Source: Molossus alvarezi (taxonomy: Eukaryota > Chordata > Mammalia > Chiroptera > Molossidae). Taken from it: a DNA stretch of 64,000 bases. Position 1 is the first letter of the stretch. Each line of letters starts with the position of its first letter. Both the position numbers and the translations under genes were made by a program. The notes beneath the pieces were generated by a model, which worked only from the letters and a program-made list of their open reading frames with translations, made no database searches and was not told the origin of the DNA. Below, one piece after another: positions 36,121-48,814 of this stretch. The DNA is taken from positions 58,985,001 to 59,049,000 of the forward strand of contig CM073887.1 in NCBI GenBank assembly GCA_037176705.1, in the 5' to 3' direction.

Positions 36121-36654
36121 CAGTTGGCCCTCATTTATCACGGTTAATCAGTTCCAGACTCTACCACGATAAATGAATTTCCATGAAGTAGGATTCTTTT
36201 AAAAAAATTTTTTATCTTCACCGGAGGAGAGGACATTTTTCCATTTTTTGTTCAGATAGAGTGGGAGGGAGAGAAAGAGGGAAACATCAATGTAAAAGGG
36301 ACACATCCAGTGGCTGCACCAGGGCCGGGGACAAACTGCAACTGAGGTATGTGCCCTTAGTGGGAACCGAACCCTGGTCTCTCTTGACCGCAGGCCGACG
36401 CTCTAACCAGTGAGCCAAACTGGCCAGGGCATGAAGTAGAATTCTTTATTTATACACAGTCATCCCTCGCCACTTCGCCCTTCAACTTTCGCAGCTTCAC
36501 TCTATCGCGTTTTTTTCAAATATAGTATAGCTGCGAAAGTCAAGCGTGAAGTGACTAGGATGACTGTGTATAAATAAAGAATCCTACTTTGCGGAAATTC
36601 ATTTATCATGGTAGAGTCTGAAACTGATTAACCATGATAAATGAGGGCTGACTG
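36121..36654. mobile_element. Palindromic Tigger/mariner-like MITE with nested SINE
   Basis: Without the SINE the element is about 300 bp and almost fully palindromic: CAGTTGGCCCTCATTTATCA at the left pairs with TGATAAATGAGGGCTGACTG at the right, and the inner halves pair up to a short AT loop near 36515. Flanked by TA (36119-36120, 36655-36656), the target of Tc1/mariner elements. Tigger assignment is from the CAGT..GGCCCTC end and is tentative. Confidence 0.8.
36201..36430 (-). repeat. VES SINE inside the palindromic MITE
   Basis: Minus-strand SINE with target duplication ATGAAGTAGGATTCTTT (36183-36199), repeated with one change from 36431. Confidence 0.9.
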
Positions 36655-39269
36655 TAGTTCTTTGGTTTATCTCATCCTGCCCCCCCACTCCCCTTCCCTT
36701 TGAGGTTCATCAGTCTAACAACCAGTTTGTACTTCTTAATTTCTTCATCTTTTTCACCCATCCCCCCAGCCCCTGCCCATCTGGCAAGCAACAAAAATTT
36801 CTCTGTATCTGTTCTGCTTGTTCATTTTGTTTGTAGATTCAACTGTTGATAGACATGTATTAATTGCCATTTTATTGTTCATATTTTTGTTCTTCTTCTT
36901 CTTCAAAAAGACCCATCAATATTTCATATAATACTGGTTTGGTGGTGATGAATTCCTTTACCTTTTTTCTTGTCTGGGAAACTCTTGATATGTCCATCAA
37001 CTCTAAATGATAGTTTTGCAGGATAGAGTAATCTTGGTCATAGGTCATTGCTTTTCATCACCTTGAATATTTCTTGCCACTCCTTTGTGGCCTGCAAAGT
37101 TTCTTTTGAGAAATCAGCTGACAGTCTTATGGGAGCTCCTTTGTAGGTTACAAACTGCTTTTCTCTTGCTGCTTTTAAGATTCTCTCTTTGTATTTAACC
37201 TTTGGCATTTTGATGATGATGTGTCTTGGTGTGGACCTCTTTGGGGTCATCTTGTTTGGGACTCTCTGTGATTCCTGGACTTGTATGTCTGTTTCCTTCA
37301 CCAAGTTGGGAAAGTTTTCTGCCATTATTGTTTCAAATAGGTTTTTGATTTCTTGTTCTCTCTCTTCTCCTTCTGGCACCCCTATGATGTGAATGTTGGC
37401 ACACTTGAAGTTGTCCTAGAGGCTCCTTATACTAACCTCACTTTTTTGGATTCGTTTTTCTTTTTGCTGTTCTGATTGGGTGTTTTTTGCTTCTTTATAT
37501 TCCAAATCAATGGTTTGCTTCTTGGTTTTACCTACTCTACTATTGACTCCCTATAAATTATTCTTTATTTCAGTTAGTGCATACTTTATTTCTGACTGGT
37601 CCTTTTTTAGGTTGTTGATGTTCTTACTAAGTTCTTTGGAGGTCTTCTTAAGTTCCCTGAAGGTCTTACTAAGTTCCCTGAGTGTCTCACCAAGTTCCTT
37701 GAGCAACCTTATAACCAGTGTTTTGAAGTCTGCATTTGATTGATTGCTTATCTCCATTTTGTTTAATTTTTTTTACTGAAGTTTTGTTCTTTTCTTTCAT
37801 TTGGGACATGTTTCTTTGTCTCCTCGTTTTGGCAGCTCCCTGTGATGGTTTCTATGTATTAGATAGAGTTGCTATGTCTCCTAGGCTTTGTAGGGAGGCC
37901 TATTGTTGCAGGTGTCTTGTAGGATCCAGTGGCACAGCCTCCCTAATCACCCCAGCTGGGCCCTTGAGGTACACCCCTTGTGTGGACTGTACATCCTTCT
38001 GTTGTAATTGAGTCTTGATTGCTGTTGGCATGTCAATGGGAAAGATTTACTCAGGCTGATCAGCTGCAAGGTCTGGCTGCGTCCACAAACCACTGGCCTC
38101 TAACTACCTTGGAGGATCAGCTGTGCAGGGGCCCACCACACAGAGGAAGACTTATTTCATCAGAGCTTTGGTACACACTGAGTCCACTTCTTAAGTGTGT
38201 CACTTGTGGAGGTAGTTGGGTGGTGGTTTTTCGATGTGGTCTGAAGCTGTCCAATGGGTGTGCTTGCTCTGGGGCAAGGTCAGCCACTGCCTGTGTTCTA
38301 TTTGGGGTCACCTGGCATAAATGACAAAGTGATCAGCAGATGGGTGCTTCTTGTGCTGGGCTTGGAGGTACCCAGGAAAAGCCAAGTTGTGAACCAAGGC
38401 TAGCTGCTTCTAGTGTCAGGCTTAGGGCCACTTAATGAGAGGTATGGGGCTTGCTGAGACCAGATACTGCTTGTTTGAGAGATTTTAGGAAACTCTGAAG
38501 CAGGATCCAAGACAGGCCAATTGTATGGTAAAGCCTTTGGAAACAGCTTGGGTGGGCCCAAAAGTTGGGTGGGACAGGGCTTCAGGGACTCACCCAGGCA
38601 GGGCAAACAATGTGAGCCAGGTTGCTGGAATCCAAGATATGGCCACTGTCTGCTGTCCCAGGGAAGGGTTCACCAAAGGAATAAAGGCCTCTGTCAGCAC
38701 ATCTGTCTGAAAGGAAGCTGCCTCTCCAGCCCTGGTCCTGAAGCCAAACAGCTCAGTTCTTCCCTGTATGTCTCTGGTGCTTTTCAAGCTGCCTCCCCTC
38801 CGAGCTTAGAAAGAGCAAGTCTGAGTTAGTCTGTGCTCGAGCCCTTTAAGAAGAGCTTCCTGGGGCTCCTGCAGCAGCAGCCTCCCTCTGCCTCAGTTCC
38901 CGCTGGTTTTTCCAGCTAGAAGTTATGGGGACTTCTCTTCCTGGCACTGGAATCCTGAGCTGGGAGCCTCATGTGGGGTGGAGACCCCTCACTCCTCAGG
39001 AAGAACCTTTCCAGCCGAGGTGGCCCTCCTGAATTTTATCTGCCACACATGGGTGTGGGACCAGCCTGTCTGCGCCTCCGCCCCTCCTACCAGTCTTGGT
39101 GTGGCCTCTTCTTTAATTTCGTAGTTGTAGGACTTCCATTCAGTTTGATTTCAGACAGTTTTGGATGATGGTTGTGTTGTAGTTGAGTTGTAATTTTGAT
39201 GTGGTTGTGGGAGGACGTGATACCGCGTTTACCTACTTTGCCATCTTGACTGGACGATCTGTATACATT

Positions 39270-39612
39270 TAAAAAAATTAAGACACTACCTACACTAAGA
39301 GTGATCCATAAAAATATAAAACCTGACAACCCAATAATGAGTAAGGAGATTGAATCAGTAATCAAAAACCTTTCAACAAAGAGAAGTCCAGGACCAGATG
39401 CCTTCCCTGGTGAATTCTACCAAATATTTAAAGAAGAATTAATACCAATTCTTTTCAAACTCTCCCAACACCTTGGAGAGGAGGGAACACTTCCAAATTC
39501 ATTTTACAAGGCCAGTATTACCCTGATAACCAAAGCCAGACAAGGACACAAGAAAAGAAAATTACAGGCCAATATCCCTGATGAACATAGATGCAAAAAT
39601 CCTCAACATGGC
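39270..39612 (+). pseudogene. Ancient L1 ORF2 fragment (reverse transcriptase)
   Basis: A 104-residue frame (39301-39615) resembles the N-terminal part of the L1 reverse-transcriptase domain ('[19 protein letters not shown]'). It is the continuation of the L1 split by HAL1 copy 5. Confidence 0.8.
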
Positions 39613-39639
39613 TAGTAATTCTCAAAACGGCCAGATCTG

Positions 39640-40680
39640 GTCTACTGAATCTAGAACTGAGGCTTGGTAGGTTCATCACTGCCACACAGGCAGCTCAGCT
39701 CACAGCACCAGCTCCCCAGCACCCAGAAGCCACAGTGTAGACCACCATCAGCCAGTAGAGCAGGTGAACAAGTCAGAGCAACAGAAGACAGCCCAGGATG
39801 GTGGTCATATTGGGACATGCTGCTCACAGTGCTAAACATTAGGGTCACCTGCAAGGTGGCCCACAGATAGGGTAAGAAAAGGCCTATGCCTCTCATAATT
39901 GAAGTCTCAGAAACTCTCAAGAAGCTTTGAAATGGCTTGAGAGAGCAAGGAAAGGAGACTGACCTGAGATTTTATTGTAGCTGGGGGTATTAATAAAAAA
40001 TATTCAATGACACCTAGCAAAGATAGTAAAGCAGGGTTAATGTAGAACCACTGCAACAAGTATATAGACCATGGTGATGGGATTTCATAGTAGGTGAGAA
40101 ATGAGGTTGGGTTCAATTCTGAGTACAGCATGGGCAAGTGGGAATTCATGGCCAGAGAATAGGGTGGGGTTCATAGGATGGAAATTTACTAAAAAAGAAG
40201 CAGGGGTGAGGGTGCTCTGGCTAACCTGACCTAACAGGATTCTTACTGCAGACAGGCCAGGTGATCAGACATCACCTGACGGTGGAGGAGGAGGAACCTG
40301 ATCAGATATGAAGGGTGGTCAAATAGGAGGGTGGGGGATTCAGACTCAACTACTTAGCAGGGTTCCTGCTAAAACTGGATTTTACAAGGACATGCACAGA
40401 CAGACCTGGGAGAAAGTTCAGGAGCTGACTAGTTGTTTAAGCAAAGAATCTTTGTCAGGGGTGGGGCCAGGGCAAGAATTCTGCACACAGACTGGGGCTT
40501 GGGTGGTTGGAATTTGAAGCCAGTACCAGAGGAGGGAGCCCAGACTTTCTCATCAGGCTGCCCAGGTGTGGACACAGGGAAGAGAGAACAAGGAGGTTTA
40601 AGCTGGTAGCAAATACCAAACAATGCAGGGTCTGACTGCTTATTCTAAGGACAAACATGGGTAAGAACAATATGCATTTG
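39640..40680 (-). repeat. Zinc-finger paralogous block C, distal part
   Basis: Matches 22000-22560 in the same order and orientation (for example 'gcttggtagg', the 'cagctcacagcac' segment and 'caaggaaagga'). No exon recognised. Confidence 0.65.
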
Positions 40681-40951
40681 TGATGACTTTTTAAAAATTT
40701 TATCTTATTTATTAATTAAATTAATTTATTAATTTTTGTTACCGATGTTTCTCCTTTTTCCCCCACTGATACCCCCCACCTGACCCTCCCTGCCCTGTCC
40801 ACAGCTTTGTTGTCCATGTCCATTGTTCATGCACACATGCATATAAGTTCTGTGGTTTATCTCTCCCCCCAACCCCTCTTCTGGGGATTGTCAGTCTGTA
40901 CCCCACTTCCACGTCTCTGGGACTACCCCATTCCTTAGACTGTTATGTTCA

Positions 40952-41865
40952 TTATATTCCACAAATAAGTGAGATCATGTGATATTTGTCTTTCTCTGCT
41001 TGGTTTGTTTCGCTTAGGACAATACTTTCCAGGTCCCTCCATGTCGTCTCAAAGGATAAGAGATCCTTCTTTCTTACAGCTGCATAGTACTCCATTGTGT
41101 ATATGTGCCACAGCTTTTTTATCCATTTGTCTACTGATGGACACTTGAGCTGTTTCCAGATCTTAGCTATAGTAAATAGTGCTGCTACGAACATGGGGGT
41201 ACATATACTCTTTCTAATTGGTGTTTCAGGTTTCTTAGGGTATATTCCTAGAAGTGGGATCACTGGGTCAAATGGCAGTTCAATTTTTAATTTTTGAGGA
41301 AACACCATATTGTTTTCCATAGTGGCTACACCAGTCTGCATTCCCACCAGCAGTGTACTAGAGTCCCCTTTTCTCCACAACCTCGCCAACACTTGTTGTT
41401 TGGTAATTTGTTGATGGTGGCCATTCTGACAGGTGTGAGGTGATACCTCATTGTTGTTTTAATTTGCATCTCTCTGATGATTAGTGATGAGCATTTCTTC
41501 ATATGTCTCTTAGCCATTTGTATGTCCTGTTTGGAGAGGTGTCTATTTAGTTCCTCTGCCGATTTTTTAATTGGGTTCTTTGTCTTCCTTTTGTTGAGTT
41601 GTATGAGCACTCTATATATATTGGAGATTAACCTCTTATCTGATGTATCATTGGCAATTATGCTCTCCCATACAGTGGGTTGTCTTTCCATTTTGATGAT
41701 TGTTTCTTTTGCTGTGCAGAAGCTTTTGAGTTTGATGTAGTCCCATGCGTTCATTTTCTCCTTTGTTTCTGTTGCCTTAGGTGATGTATCAGTGCAAATT
41801 CTGCTGTGTATGATGTCTGAAATTTTGTTGTGTATGTTTTCTTCTAGGATTTTTATGGATTCATA
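40952..41865 (-). pseudogene. L1 ORF2 C-terminal part (sense segment)
   Basis: Minus-strand frames 41326-41754 and 40952-41392 give the L1 ORF2 C-terminus including the cysteine-rich end and the '[17 protein letters not shown]' stretch. One frameshift lies at about 41340-41390. Confidence 0.82.
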
Positions 41866-44385
41866 TCAAGCATCTTCTCAGATCACAATGGCATGCAACT
41901 AGAAATCAATTGCAACAAGAACATGCAAAGACATTTGAAAACATGGAGGCTAAATAGCATGTTATTGAACAATGAATGGGTTACCATGGAGATCAAGGAA
42001 GAAATTAAAAACTTCCTGGAAACCAATGAAAATGAAGACACAACAACACAAAATCTATGGGATGCAGCGTAAGCAGTTCTGAGAGGGAAGTTCATAGCAC
42101 TACAGGCCAAGAATTAAGAAAAATTTCTAATAGAGTATCTAACCTCACAACTTAAAGAACCAGAAAGCAAACAAAAAGAAAACCCCAGAGTAAGTAGAAG
42201 GAAGGAAATAGTAAAGATCAGAGCAGATATAAATGATGTGGAGACCAAAAAGACAATTCAAAGGATCAATGAAACAAAGAGCTGGTTCGTTGAAAAGATA
42301 AACAAGATTGATAGATCCTTGTCTAGACTCACCAAGAAACAAAGAGAGAGAACCCAAATACACAAAATCAGAAATGAAAGAGGAGAAATAATAACTGACA
42401 TCACAGAAATACAAAAGATTGTTAACAGATATTATGAACAATTATACGGCAACAAATTTGACAATATAAGCAAAATGGACAAATTTCTAGAAACACAGAG
42501 TCTCCCAAAACTGGACCGGGAAGAGATAGAAAATTTGAACAGACCAGTAACAACAAAAGAGATTGAAAATGTAATCAAGACTCTCCCAGCAAACAAAAGC
42601 CCAGGCCCAGATGGCTTCACGGGGGAATTTTACCGAACATTCAAAGAAGAACTAAAACCCATTCTCCTCAAACTATTTCAAAAAATTCAAGAAGAAGGAA
42701 GACTTCCAAACTCGTTTTATGAGGCCAGCATAATTCTAATTCCTAAACCAGAAAAAGACACTACAAAGAAAGAAAACTACAGGCCAATATCCCTGATGAA
42801 CATAGATGCCAAAATCTTGAACAAAATACCAGCAAATCGAATCTAGCAATACATCAAAAAAATTATTCACCACGACCAAGTGAGATTCATCACAAGGATG
42901 CAAGGCTGGTACAATATTCGCAAATCAATAAATGTGATACACCACATAAACAAAATGAAAGATAAAATCATATGATCATATCAATAGATGCTGAAAAAGC
43001 ATTTGACAAAATTCAGCACCCATTACTGATAAAAACGCTCAGCAATCTGGGAATAGAGGGATCATATCTCAACATAATAAAGGCCATATATGAAAGACCT
43101 ACAGCCAACATAATACTCAATGGGCAAAAACTAAAAGCATTTCCCCTAAGAACAGGAGCAAGACAAAGATGCCCACTTTTGCCACTCTTATTTAACATAG
43201 TACTGGAAGTCTTAGCCACAGCAATCAGACAGGAAGAAAAAAAATAAAAGGGATCCAAATTGGAAAGGAGGAAGTGAAACTGTCATTATTCACAGATGAC
43301 ATGATACTATATATAGAAAATCCCAAAGACTCCATCAAAAATTTACTAGACTTAATAAATGAATTTGGCAAAGTAGCAGGATACAAAATTAACGTCCAGA
43401 AATCGATGGCATTATTTTTTTTTAAATCCTTACCTGAAGACAGTTTTCTATTTTTTGTTCAGATAGAGTGAGAGGAAGGGAGGGAGGGAGGGAAGGAGGG
43501 AGGGAGGGAGGGAGAGAGACAGAGAGAGAGAAACATTGACGTGAAAGGGACACATTGAGTGGTTGCCACCCAACCAGGGCAGGGGACAAACTGCAACCAA
43601 GGTACGTGCCCTTAGCAGGAACCAAACCCAGGTCTCTCTGGACCACAGGCTGATGCTCTAACCACTGAGCCAAACCTGCCAGGGCTCGATGGCATTCTTA
43701 TACACTAATGATGAACTCACAGAAAGAGAAACTAAAAAAACAATCCCATTTACCATCGTGGCAAAAAAATTAAGATACCTAAGAATAAACTTAACCAAAG
43801 AAATAAAGGACCTATTCGCAGAAAACTATAGGACATTGAAAAAAGAAATAGAGGAAGATATAAAAAAGTGGAAGCACATACCTTGTTCATGGATTGGAAG
43901 AATTAACAAAATTAAAATGTCCATACCACCCAAAGGAATCTATAGATTCAATGCAATCCCCATCAAAATACCAACGACATACTTCACAGAACTAGAACAA
44001 ATACTTGAAAAGTTCATATGGAACCAAAAAAGACCCCAAATAGCCACAGCAATCTTGAAAAAGAACAAAGTTGGAAGGATCACATTACCAGATTTCAGGT
44101 TATACTACAAAGCCACTGTAATCAAAACAGCCTGGTACTGGCACAAGAACAGGCAGATAGATCAATGGAACAGAATAGAGAACTCAGAAATGGACCCAAG
44201 ACAATATGCTCAATTAATATTTGACAAAGGTGGCAAGAGCATACAGTGGAGTACAGACAACCTCTTTAATAAATGGTGTTGGGAAAACTGGACAGCTACA
44301 TGCAAAAAAATGAAACTAGACCATCAACCTACACCCTACACAAGAATAAACTCAAAATGGATAAAAGACTTACATGTGACTCATG
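41866..44385 (+). pseudogene. L1 ORF2 reverse-transcriptase part (inverted segment)
   Basis: Plus-strand frames 42238-42846, 42972-43247, 43274-43470 and 43689-44385 cover the L1 reverse transcriptase. The finger motif '[12 protein letters not shown]' is followed by the palm with the active-site FTDDM (about 43289-43303; FADD in most L1s), then the thumb and downstream region. Broken by a few stops, frameshifts and a SINE, so not functional. Confidence 0.85.
43414..43685 (-). repeat. VES SINE in L1 ORF2
   Basis: Minus-strand SINE with an expanded (GGGA)n tract (43474-43513). Duplication TCGATGGCATT at 43403-43413 and 43686-43696. Confidence 0.92.
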
Positions 44386-44544
44386 ACTTGTTTTTATATA
44401 AAAAAATACCAACAGGAGCTCAAGAAATGATCAAAACTGTGTATTTGGAGGTGGTGTAGTAAAAGCACTAGAGGAACCAGGATTTGTGAGCAGTGAGTCT
44501 TTTATTTTTCACTTACTTCTGAAAGGGTTAAGAATGTTTTAAAA

Positions 44545-44804
44545 GCCCTGGCCAGTTTGGCTCAGTGGTTAGAGCGTCGGCCTGCGGTCCGGAGAGACCC
44601 GGGTTCGGTTCCCGCTAAGGGCATGTACCTCGGTTGCAGTTTGTCCCCGGCCCTGGTTGGTCGTGCGGGTGGCAGCCACTCGATGTGTCCCTTTCACATC
44701 GATGTTTCCCTCTCTCTCTCTTCCTCTCTCTCCCTCCCACTCTGTCTGTGCAAAAAATGGAAAATTATCCTTGGGTGAGGATAAAAAAAAAAAAAAAAAA
44801 AAAA
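44545..44804 (+). repeat. VES SINE in solo LTR
   Basis: Complete SINE with a long poly-A; duplication AAGAATGTTTTAAA on both sides. Confidence 0.92.
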
Positions 44805-44891
44805 GAATGTTTTAAAAAAATTAAACTCCATTCTGACTAGTTATTCCTGCACGTAAACACCTGAGCAGTTTTCTAAAAAACCTGGGACTGA

Positions 44892-45158
44892 TCTGAGGAA
44901 TACAGTAGACCCAGAAACATGGAAGTAGGGCACAGACTGACATCCCTCAGAAGAGGGGGTGGGGGGGTGGGAAGAGATAAACCACAGAACTTATATGCAT
45001 GTATGCATGACCAATGGACATGGACAACTAAGTCGGGGACGGGGCGGAGGTGGGGTGGGGTGGGGGGTGCCAATGGGGTAAAAAGGTAAAATATCTGTAA
45101 CAAAAAAATAAATAAAAAATTCATAAAAAAAATAAATAAATAAAACTGTAAAAAAACC
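44892..45158 (+). mobile_element. 5'-truncated L1 3' end in solo LTR
   Basis: L1 3'UTR in plus sense with (AAATA)n tail, flanked by the 17-bp duplication AAAAAACCTGGGACTGA (44875-44891 and 45159-45175). Confidence 0.9.
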
Positions 45159-47542
45159 AAAAAACCTGGGACTGACACCCAGAGGAATCATAAAGATAAG
45201 GGGTTAATGACGGCCTTGGGAAATTTGAAGGGACCATAAAAAAGAAGATTAATGATGGCCCAGACCTCTGCTGGAGCAGACTCCTTACCTCTTAGTCAAC
45301 TTGTATCAGTCCTGACACCAATTATGCAGTGCCAAGAGAATGTGGTTTTTTTTTTTTTTAATGTAGTTTTTTTTTTTTTTTTTTTTTAAGTTTCTGTAGT
45401 TTGGGCCTATAAAAACCAGAGAACAAAGAGATTTCGAGGCTGAGCTCTTTTTTAAGGAGTCAGCCCGCCTGCACCCAGGCATATGCAATAAAGCCATTTG
45501 GCTCTACACTGGCCTTGTGTTGTGGATGTGATTTTCTGCGGCTCAGACCTTTAAACTTCAAGTGTCAGTTGATTGTCAAATGGGCAATACTAGGTGTCCA
45601 ACTTTGAATCGGTTGCTAGTGAGTCTTATGTTAGACATTTTCTAGCAGATTTATTTAAAATAAACATAGAAAGTTACACAACCATGTGTTACTATTTACT
45701 CACCTTTCTTTAATTTTAACTTTTGTACATAGGAAACCCTTCTAAGGTTTAATTCATTTAAACACAAGGGTTACAAAAGTGTAACCATACAAAATAAAAT
45801 CTTTAAATTTCTTGCTAACTAAAAAGAAAAGCTGCATTCCCAGTCTGTCCTTCTCCTGTATCTCACATGGGGATATTTTTAGGAATAAGTAGCATATTAT
45901 GATGCAACAGGCATTTGGGTGTAGTTTCTTAATTGTAGTAGTTGTTTCAAAGACTTACATAAACTTTGATTAGTTTACCTCATATCACTTAAAATAGAAA
46001 TTCAATTGCTTTAGCGTTTTAAATTTCAATGTTCTTCAGGGATGTGCACATACAAACATTAATGAAAAATTGATCTGAGAGCTTAAATGCATTAATCCCA
46101 TGTTAAAGTTCTGCCTAAAAGGAACAAAAATTCTACTTAGTTCCACAATTACTCTGCCTCAATAACATACCTTTTAATCAATTTACATTTTTAAGCCCAA
46201 GACACTAAAAGTGTTATTTCTCACACGAAATAAAATGACAAAGTGCTCAGAGAAACTAGAGCCAAAGGGCTGCACTATTCAGTGGACAAAGGACCCAAAG
46301 GAAAGAAACACAAGCATTGGAATCTGCTCAGATGAGCAGCCTGCTTCCCACAGGACAGAAGGTTCCACATTAGACTCTCCAGTGTGAGACAGAATCTCTG
46401 GAGTGGGACAGTCCCTGAGGAAGGAGGAGAGGACACCTGAGCAGCCCAAGGAATAAAGTCTGGGAGCTCCAACACTCTCCTCTCCCCGGAGAATAATGAA
46501 AATGTGGTGGGCAGTTAGATGTGAACAAAGCAAGGATGATGGACCAGGTATAGAAGGTCACTAGGGTGAAAAGCCCTGGATGCCTAGCAATAGACAATGG
46601 TGGGATGGAACCACATCCCCAGGGTGACATTTCCCCCCCTAGCAATATTGCTGGTCATGCAGTTTGGACCCACTGATCTTTTCCTCCCTAGAGATAATAT
46701 CTAGGCTTCAGTTGTATTTAAAAACATATTTTAAAAAATAAACCCTTAGGATTGAGGATCCAGCTAGCTCTCCCTCCTGGGAGCATGCCCCAGCCTTTTC
46801 CCTCCCCCTCCCCACACCCCTCATGTGTGTCACCTTTACTTTCTACACCTCTAAGCTCCAAGAGCCCTTCCTTTACCTCTATAACTTGTTTCCCAAGCCC
46901 ATTTCTTTTTAACAATTAATACTTCTACCTGTGATTTTCAAATAAATGTTCTCTTATAGTTTGAGTGTTGGCTCTGAATCTTTCCTAGGCAGAACTCAAG
47001 AATGGAGGTTGCTGAACCCAGGTCCTATCTGACCCCAGCAGTCTAACACAGGGTGCTATTCCCACCATGCTACTGCCAACAGAAATGCTCCCTCTCTCAG
47101 GCTTCATTCATCTCAGTGAGGAAGTGCTCATATGGAGTCAGTGTCAGGTTCTGACCCAAATGAACTCCAAATTCACAGTTCCTAACCCAGGACACAGACT
47201 CCTGACTTTCCCCAACTTTCTCAACGTGCATGAATTACACTCTGAGTGCACCTCCACTGTGGATGCAAAACTCCAGCCTAGGCCTAGAAACAGGCCCAGG
47301 GGAACCACAACTAAAACCTCAGAGGGGGCATCACAACCCCCATGTGCACATGCACCCCCAGCTTTCCAGGGCTGTAGCTTCTCAGTGTAAAGGCTTCTTC
47401 CGTGGTGGGTGTGAGCAGGTAGGACACCTGCAGGGGGAGCCTCCCTAGAAAGAACTGGATCTTCAAGTACTTCCCTTTGCAGGCTCAATGGGCCTTAGAT
47501 ACACTGCCCTCAGGTCTCTACACACCACCGGAGTTGCTTTGG

Positions 47543-47545
<3 letters not shown>

Positions 47546-47574
<29 letters not shown>
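47546..47574. repeat. (GT)n microsatellite
   Basis: About 14 GT units directly before the SINE tail. Confidence 0.9.
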
Positions 47575-47576
<2 letters not shown>

Positions 47577-47826
47577 TTTAATCTTCACCCGAGGATATTT
47601 TTCCATTTATCTTCAGATAGAGTGGGAGGGAAGGAGAGTGAGAGAGATAGGGAGAGAGAGAGAAACATTGACGTGAGAGAGAGACATCGATTGGCTGCGT
47701 CCCACATGACCTGACTAGGGCAGGGGACCAAACCACAAGAGAGGCAGTGCCTTTGAACAGAATGGAAGCAGCGACTCTTTGGACTGAAGGCTGACGCTCT
47801 AATCACTGAACAAAACCGGCCAGGGC
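47575..47826 (-). repeat. VES SINE
   Basis: Minus-strand VES SINE, head at the right end ('gccctggccggttttgttcagtg' in complement) and CT-rich tail side at the left. Confidence 0.88.
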
Positions 47827-48814
47827 CACACTGATATTTTAAATAACATAAATTCAGTGTTTGAACAGTCCAATCAAATCACATAATCCCAGCATTTATG
47901 GGGAAAGGAAGGAAGAAAAAGTATCTTTTACTAGTTCAATTAGAAAACCCCTAATGTATATTCTTTTCAGAAAAAAGATGTCAGTTATTTCTATTTAGAG
48001 GAAAAGTAATTGATTTGTAAATAATCCCTCAGGCTTCTATTCTGCAAGTCTGAACCTGGAATTTTATTGAAAACACCCAAAGTAAAAAACAGTCCTCAGA
48101 AACTTACTACAAGGGAAGGAAGAGTAAAAGAATAATTCTATACAAATGGAAAGTAACACTGAATTATTTTTTTCCCCTGAAATTCACCTCTTTCCTGCCT
48201 GTTTAGAACTATTTTATGTTGTCTTTCAAGCTCTACTGATGAGATATATTTTACCTTCACTGAAAAACAAAATATACATAAGCTGGTAAGTCTTTTCAGG
48301 TGACAAACGCAGGGACGGGTTGTGCCCACAGGACAAACACTCAGGAAAGTTTCCGAAGAGGAACCTCAACCCAAAGGATTTTCCCTTATGTCTGTGCCCA
48401 GGGAAGGTTCTGGGAGAGAGGAACAGGGATTTCACACAACATATTCCAGGTGGTTATTCTCGGCCTTCCTCTCATGTAAAATATCCACAGAGGGGAAAAA
48501 AAAATCTTTAAAAAGAGCAATTCATGGCTCTATTGAAAAATGATAAACATCTGGGGAGACTGGGTTGGGGGGGCGCTAGGGGCGACACAGTCTCCGAGGC
48601 GGAAGTCGCCGCGTGCAGTGACGGGACAGGACACCAGGGGTCCCGGCTGCTGACCCAGGCCCCATAGTTCGTACCGGAGGGGACTGATGTCCCAGCGGAC
48701 CCCGGGGGAACTCGGGTCCGCAGACTTTGGACTCAAAGGGAGGCCAGGTCTCACAACTGCCAGTTTCAACCAGCCTCTCGTCCCCTTCCTGGGACTCCTG
48801 GCCCCCCCACATAC

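Larger units (their letters stand above)
36083..39259 (-). mobile_element. HAL1 copy 5 (long 5'UTR form), degraded
   Basis: Minus-strand HAL1 flanked by TGTATACATT (36073-36082 and 39260-39269) inside an old L1. The 5'UTR spans about 39256-37860. ORF1 remnants lie at 37757-36890 with several breaks. The 3'UTR is interrupted by a palindromic MITE (36121-36654), and about 190 bp of the expected 3'UTR are missing at that point. Confidence 0.82.
40690..44385 (-). mobile_element. Twin-primed (5'-inverted) L1
   Basis: The 3' part (40690-41865) reads on the minus strand from ORF2 C-terminus through 3'UTR to an A-rich end. The adjacent 41866-44385 reads on the plus strand through ORF2 from mid-endonuclease/RT linker to the tryptophan-rich C-terminal region. 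The outer end of the inverted part (the 'VTHD' codons near 44383) immediately precedes, in L1 order, the start of the 3' part ('HESIKI' context near 41860). That is the exact signature of twin priming. A short possible duplication ATGACTT flanks the whole. A VES SINE interrupts it at 43414-43685. Confidence 0.88.
44520..45554 (+). repeat. Solo LTR (class I ERV), with nested SINE and L1
   Basis: It starts TGAAAGG and ends CCTTTAA (an imperfect inverted end), flanked by the 5-bp duplication ACTTC (44515-44519 and 45555-45559). It has a TATA box (CCTATAAAAACC near 45407) and an AATAAA signal near 45487. Without the SINE and L1 inserts the LTR is about 480 bp. No internal ERV sequence adjoins it. 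Confidence 0.75.
45560..48540 (-). repeat. Zinc-finger intron-1 block C, proximal part
   Basis: Paralogous to 22970-25450 (for example the segment around 47245-47300 with that at 24215-24275). No exons seen. It contains a VES SINE and a (GT)n run. Confidence 0.65.

Noticed and set aside
43473..43515. G-rich (GGGA)n run as a functional G-quadruplex or switch
   Set aside because: It is the expanded CT-rich part of a SINE; a quadruplex is possible but no functional context.
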